NCBI GenBank assembly: GCA_021772555.1
Contig: JAJFLT010000213.1
Location: 1 to 6,183, forward strand
Reading direction: 5' to 3'
From: Opitutales bacterium
Lineage (GTDB): Bacteria > Verrucomicrobiota > Verrucomicrobiia > Opitutales > UBA2987
Length of the DNA stretch: 6,183 nt
Notes under the pieces: model-generated
What the model saw: the letters and a program-made list of their open reading frames with translations, nothing else
Database searches by the model: none
What the model was told of the DNA's origin: nothing
Made by a program: the position numbers and the translations under genes
Shown: positions 4,483 through 6,183 of the stretch, one piece after another
How positions within the stretch are numbered: the stretch's first letter is position 1
Layout of the letters: each line of letters begins with the position of its first letter

Positions 4483-6183
4483 ATGCCGCCGAAGCTGATT
4501 CGCGGGCAAGTAATTTTGCCCTCGCCAGCCCAAGCAGCCGTCATCATGCCCGAATCACAAAAACTGGAAACCTCCGGCCAATCGGTCGCCGCCATCGAAA
4601 AAGAATCCCCCGATTCGCCGAAAGCAAAGAAGGAATCGGGCGGGGCCTCCCCTCCGGCCAAAGAACCGGCCCGACCGGACACTGCGGAAATGGGAAAAAC
4701 GTCTTCCGGGGAGAGTGGCTCGGAAGAGAAACCACAGCCCCATCGTGAAAGGCATGGCGGCAAGGACCGCAACAAATACCAAAAGGGCAATCGTTCCAAT
4801 AACCAAAATTATCAAAAGAAATACCCCAAAAAGAAATCCCCCCAGAGGCCTTTTTCCAAAAAGAAGAATAAATTCTCAACTGGCCGTGGCAGGAATGATT
4901 TTTATGGTACGGTTGAGGGGCCCTCAATAAATGTTGGAAATTTGCCCCATTTTGAGGTTCTCGAAGATTTGACGGAAATGGCCAAACTGTGCCAGGAAAT
5001 TTCCGGCGGGGGGGAGCCATTGTCACTTAACCCGCTAATGGCCATGCCCCTGACCCAATTGGTCGAAGAGTCCCAAAAACTCGGCGTGGAAATGAACTCC
5101 GCACCCAATCGCAGCCAATTGGTGGACAAAATTATCAATCGTTGCAGCGAGCAAAAAATTCCCGTCCATGTTGAGGGCGCCCTGGAAACGACCCAGGATG
5201 GTTACGGCCTCCTCGTTTACGGAACCGACAATTACAAAATCAAGCCGCAAAACGCCTTCGTGCCCCGATCCGTCATTCGCAAATACGGGCTTTCCCGCGG
5301 TCATTTGGTGCAGGCCCAGGTGCACCCGCACCGGGTGGGCGAAACCTGTCCCTTCGTCGTCGCCATCAACTCCCTCATGGGACACCCTTTGCAGGAGGCC
5401 CTCAAGACCGAACCCTTCGAAGATTTGGTCCCCTATTATCCCCTTGAGCGCATCCTTCTGGAAACCGCGCCGGATGTTTCCTGGGACAACCTTTCCATGC
5501 GCGTGGTGGACATGCTCACCCCCATCGGGTTCGGCCAGCGCGGGCTCATCGTAGCCCCGCCCCGCACCGGTAAAACCGTCATCCTGCAATGCATCGCCAA
5601 TGCCATCGCCCGCAACTACCCGGAGGCCCATCTCATTGTCCTGCTGGTGGACGAAAGGCCGGAAGAAGTCACCGATTTTCAGCGACAGGTAGTCGGCGAG
5701 GTCATCAGTTCCACTTTCGACCAGTCGGCCGAGAGCCATGTCCACGCCGCCGAAATGGTGATCGAAAAATCGCGCCGCATGGTTGAGGATGGGCGCAAAG
5801 TGGTCATCTTGCTCGATTCCATCACCCGGCTGGCCCGCGCCTACAATACTACCATGCCCAGCAGCGGGAAAATCCTTTCCGGCGGTGTCGAAGCCAGCGC
5901 CCTGCAAAAACCGAAACGCTTTTTCGGTTCCGCCCGCAACATCGAAAATGGCGGTAGCCTGACCATCCTGGCCACCGCTCTGATCGATACCGGCAGCCGC
6001 ATGGACGAGGTTATTTTCGAGGAATTCAAAGGCACCGGGAATATGGAACTGCATCTCGACCGCGCACTCGTGGACAAGCGCATATATCCGGCCATCAACC
6101 TCGAACAGAGCGGCACCCGCAAGGAGGAATTACTTTACCATCCGGACGAAATGAACAAAATTTATTCCCTCCGGCGGGCTATG
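4483..6183 (+). CDS. rho: Transcription termination factor Rho, 3' partial
   Basis: The frame runs from the ATG at 4483 to the window edge (567 codons, no stop); about 30-35 residues are missing compared with E. coli Rho. A second ATG at 4546 is an alternative start, and neither has a clear Shine-Dalgarno sequence. Rho is a hexameric RNA-dependent ATPase that ends transcription of untranslated RNA. Residues 1-140 are low-complexity, with a basic Asn/Gln-rich part at about 87-139. About 187-225 resembles the Rho N-terminal helical domain, and 227-310 is the cold-shock-like RNA-binding domain (DGYGLLVY in place of DGFGFLR). The ATPase core follows: Walker A PPRTGKT (359-365), LLVDERPEEV with the catalytic Glu391, Walker B ILLDS (Asp445), Q-loop around SSGK (Lys463), R-loop KGTGN (516-520) and the arginine finger in SGTRKEE (Arg546). 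All catalytic elements are intact. It follows coaE by 25 bp. Confidence 0.97.
   Translation, partial: MPPKLIRGQVILPSPAQAAVIMPESQKLETSGQSVAAIEKESPDSPKAKKESGGASPPAKEPARPDTAEMGKTSSGESGSEEKPQPHRERHGGKDRNKYQKGNRSNNQNYQKKYPKKKSPQRPFSKKKNKFSTGRGRNDFYGTVEGPSINVGNLPHFEVLEDLTEMAKLCQEISGGGEPLSLNPLMAMPLTQLVEESQKLGVEMNSAPNRSQLVDKIINRCSEQKIPVHVEGALETTQDGYGLLVYGTDNYKIKPQNAFVPRSVIRKYGLSRGHLVQAQVHPHRVGETCPFVVAINSLMGHPLQEALKTEPFEDLVPYYPLERILLETAPDVSWDNLSMRVVDMLTPIGFGQRGLIVAPPRTGKTVILQCIANAIARNYPEAHLIVLLVDERPEEVTDFQRQVVGEVISSTFDQSAESHVHAAEMVIEKSRRMVEDGRKVVILLDSITRLARAYNTTMPSSGKILSGGVEASALQKPKRFFGSARNIENGGSLTILATALIDTGSRMDEVIFEEFKGTGNMELHLDRALVDKRIYPAINLEQSGTRKEELLYHPDEMNKIYSLRRAM

Noticed and set aside
5035..6054. 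A 339-codon minus-strand frame.
   Set aside because: It lies wholly inside rho, whose plus-strand product has every Rho motif; the minus frame is a codon-bias shadow.

Overview
The window is a stretch of bacterial chromosome, probably from the Verrucomicrobiota or a near relative. This rests on an EpsI-type exosortase-associated protein, a coaE-rho gene pair whose Rho has a long charged N-terminal extension, and the overall protein style. No 16S or other lineage-defining marker is present, so the placement is an inference.

Layout from left to right: (i) the 3' part of an EpsI/DUF3485 family gene, cut by the left edge (+); (ii) a 276-bp non-coding MITE-like element, copy 1; (iii) a secreted SYLF (Ysc84) domain protein (+) followed after 25 bp by cytidine deaminase cdd (+); (iv) a convergent lysine 2,3-aminomutase-family radical SAM gene (-), whose stop lies 6 bp from the cdd stop; (v) an AT-rich divergent control region with overlapping candidate promoters and a 24-bp palindrome; (vi) a second MITE-like element, copy 2, in inverted orientation to copy 1; (vii) coaE (dephospho-CoA kinase, +) and, 25 bp later, rho (transcription termination factor, +), cut by the right edge about 30-35 residues before its expected end.

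The genes are mostly housekeeping: nucleoside salvage (cdd), the last step of CoA synthesis (coaE), transcription termination (rho) and lysine/beta-lysine chemistry (kamA-like). They do not form one pathway. No defence system, CRISPR array, tRNA, rRNA or transposase gene was seen.

The most interesting signal is the pair of repeat elements. They are about 93% identical by hand alignment, have 20-bp terminal inverted repeats bounded by TA, and can fold into a long imperfect hairpin with an invariant 49-nt central part. Copy 2 lies exactly between a strong Shine-Dalgarno sequence (GGAGGG) and the coaE start codon. Removing the element with one TA restores an SD-to-ATG spacing of 8 nt. The right tip of the element carries a substitute purine-rich site 7 nt before the ATG, so this non-autonomous element appears to have displaced, and perhaps replaced, the ribosome binding site of an essential gene.
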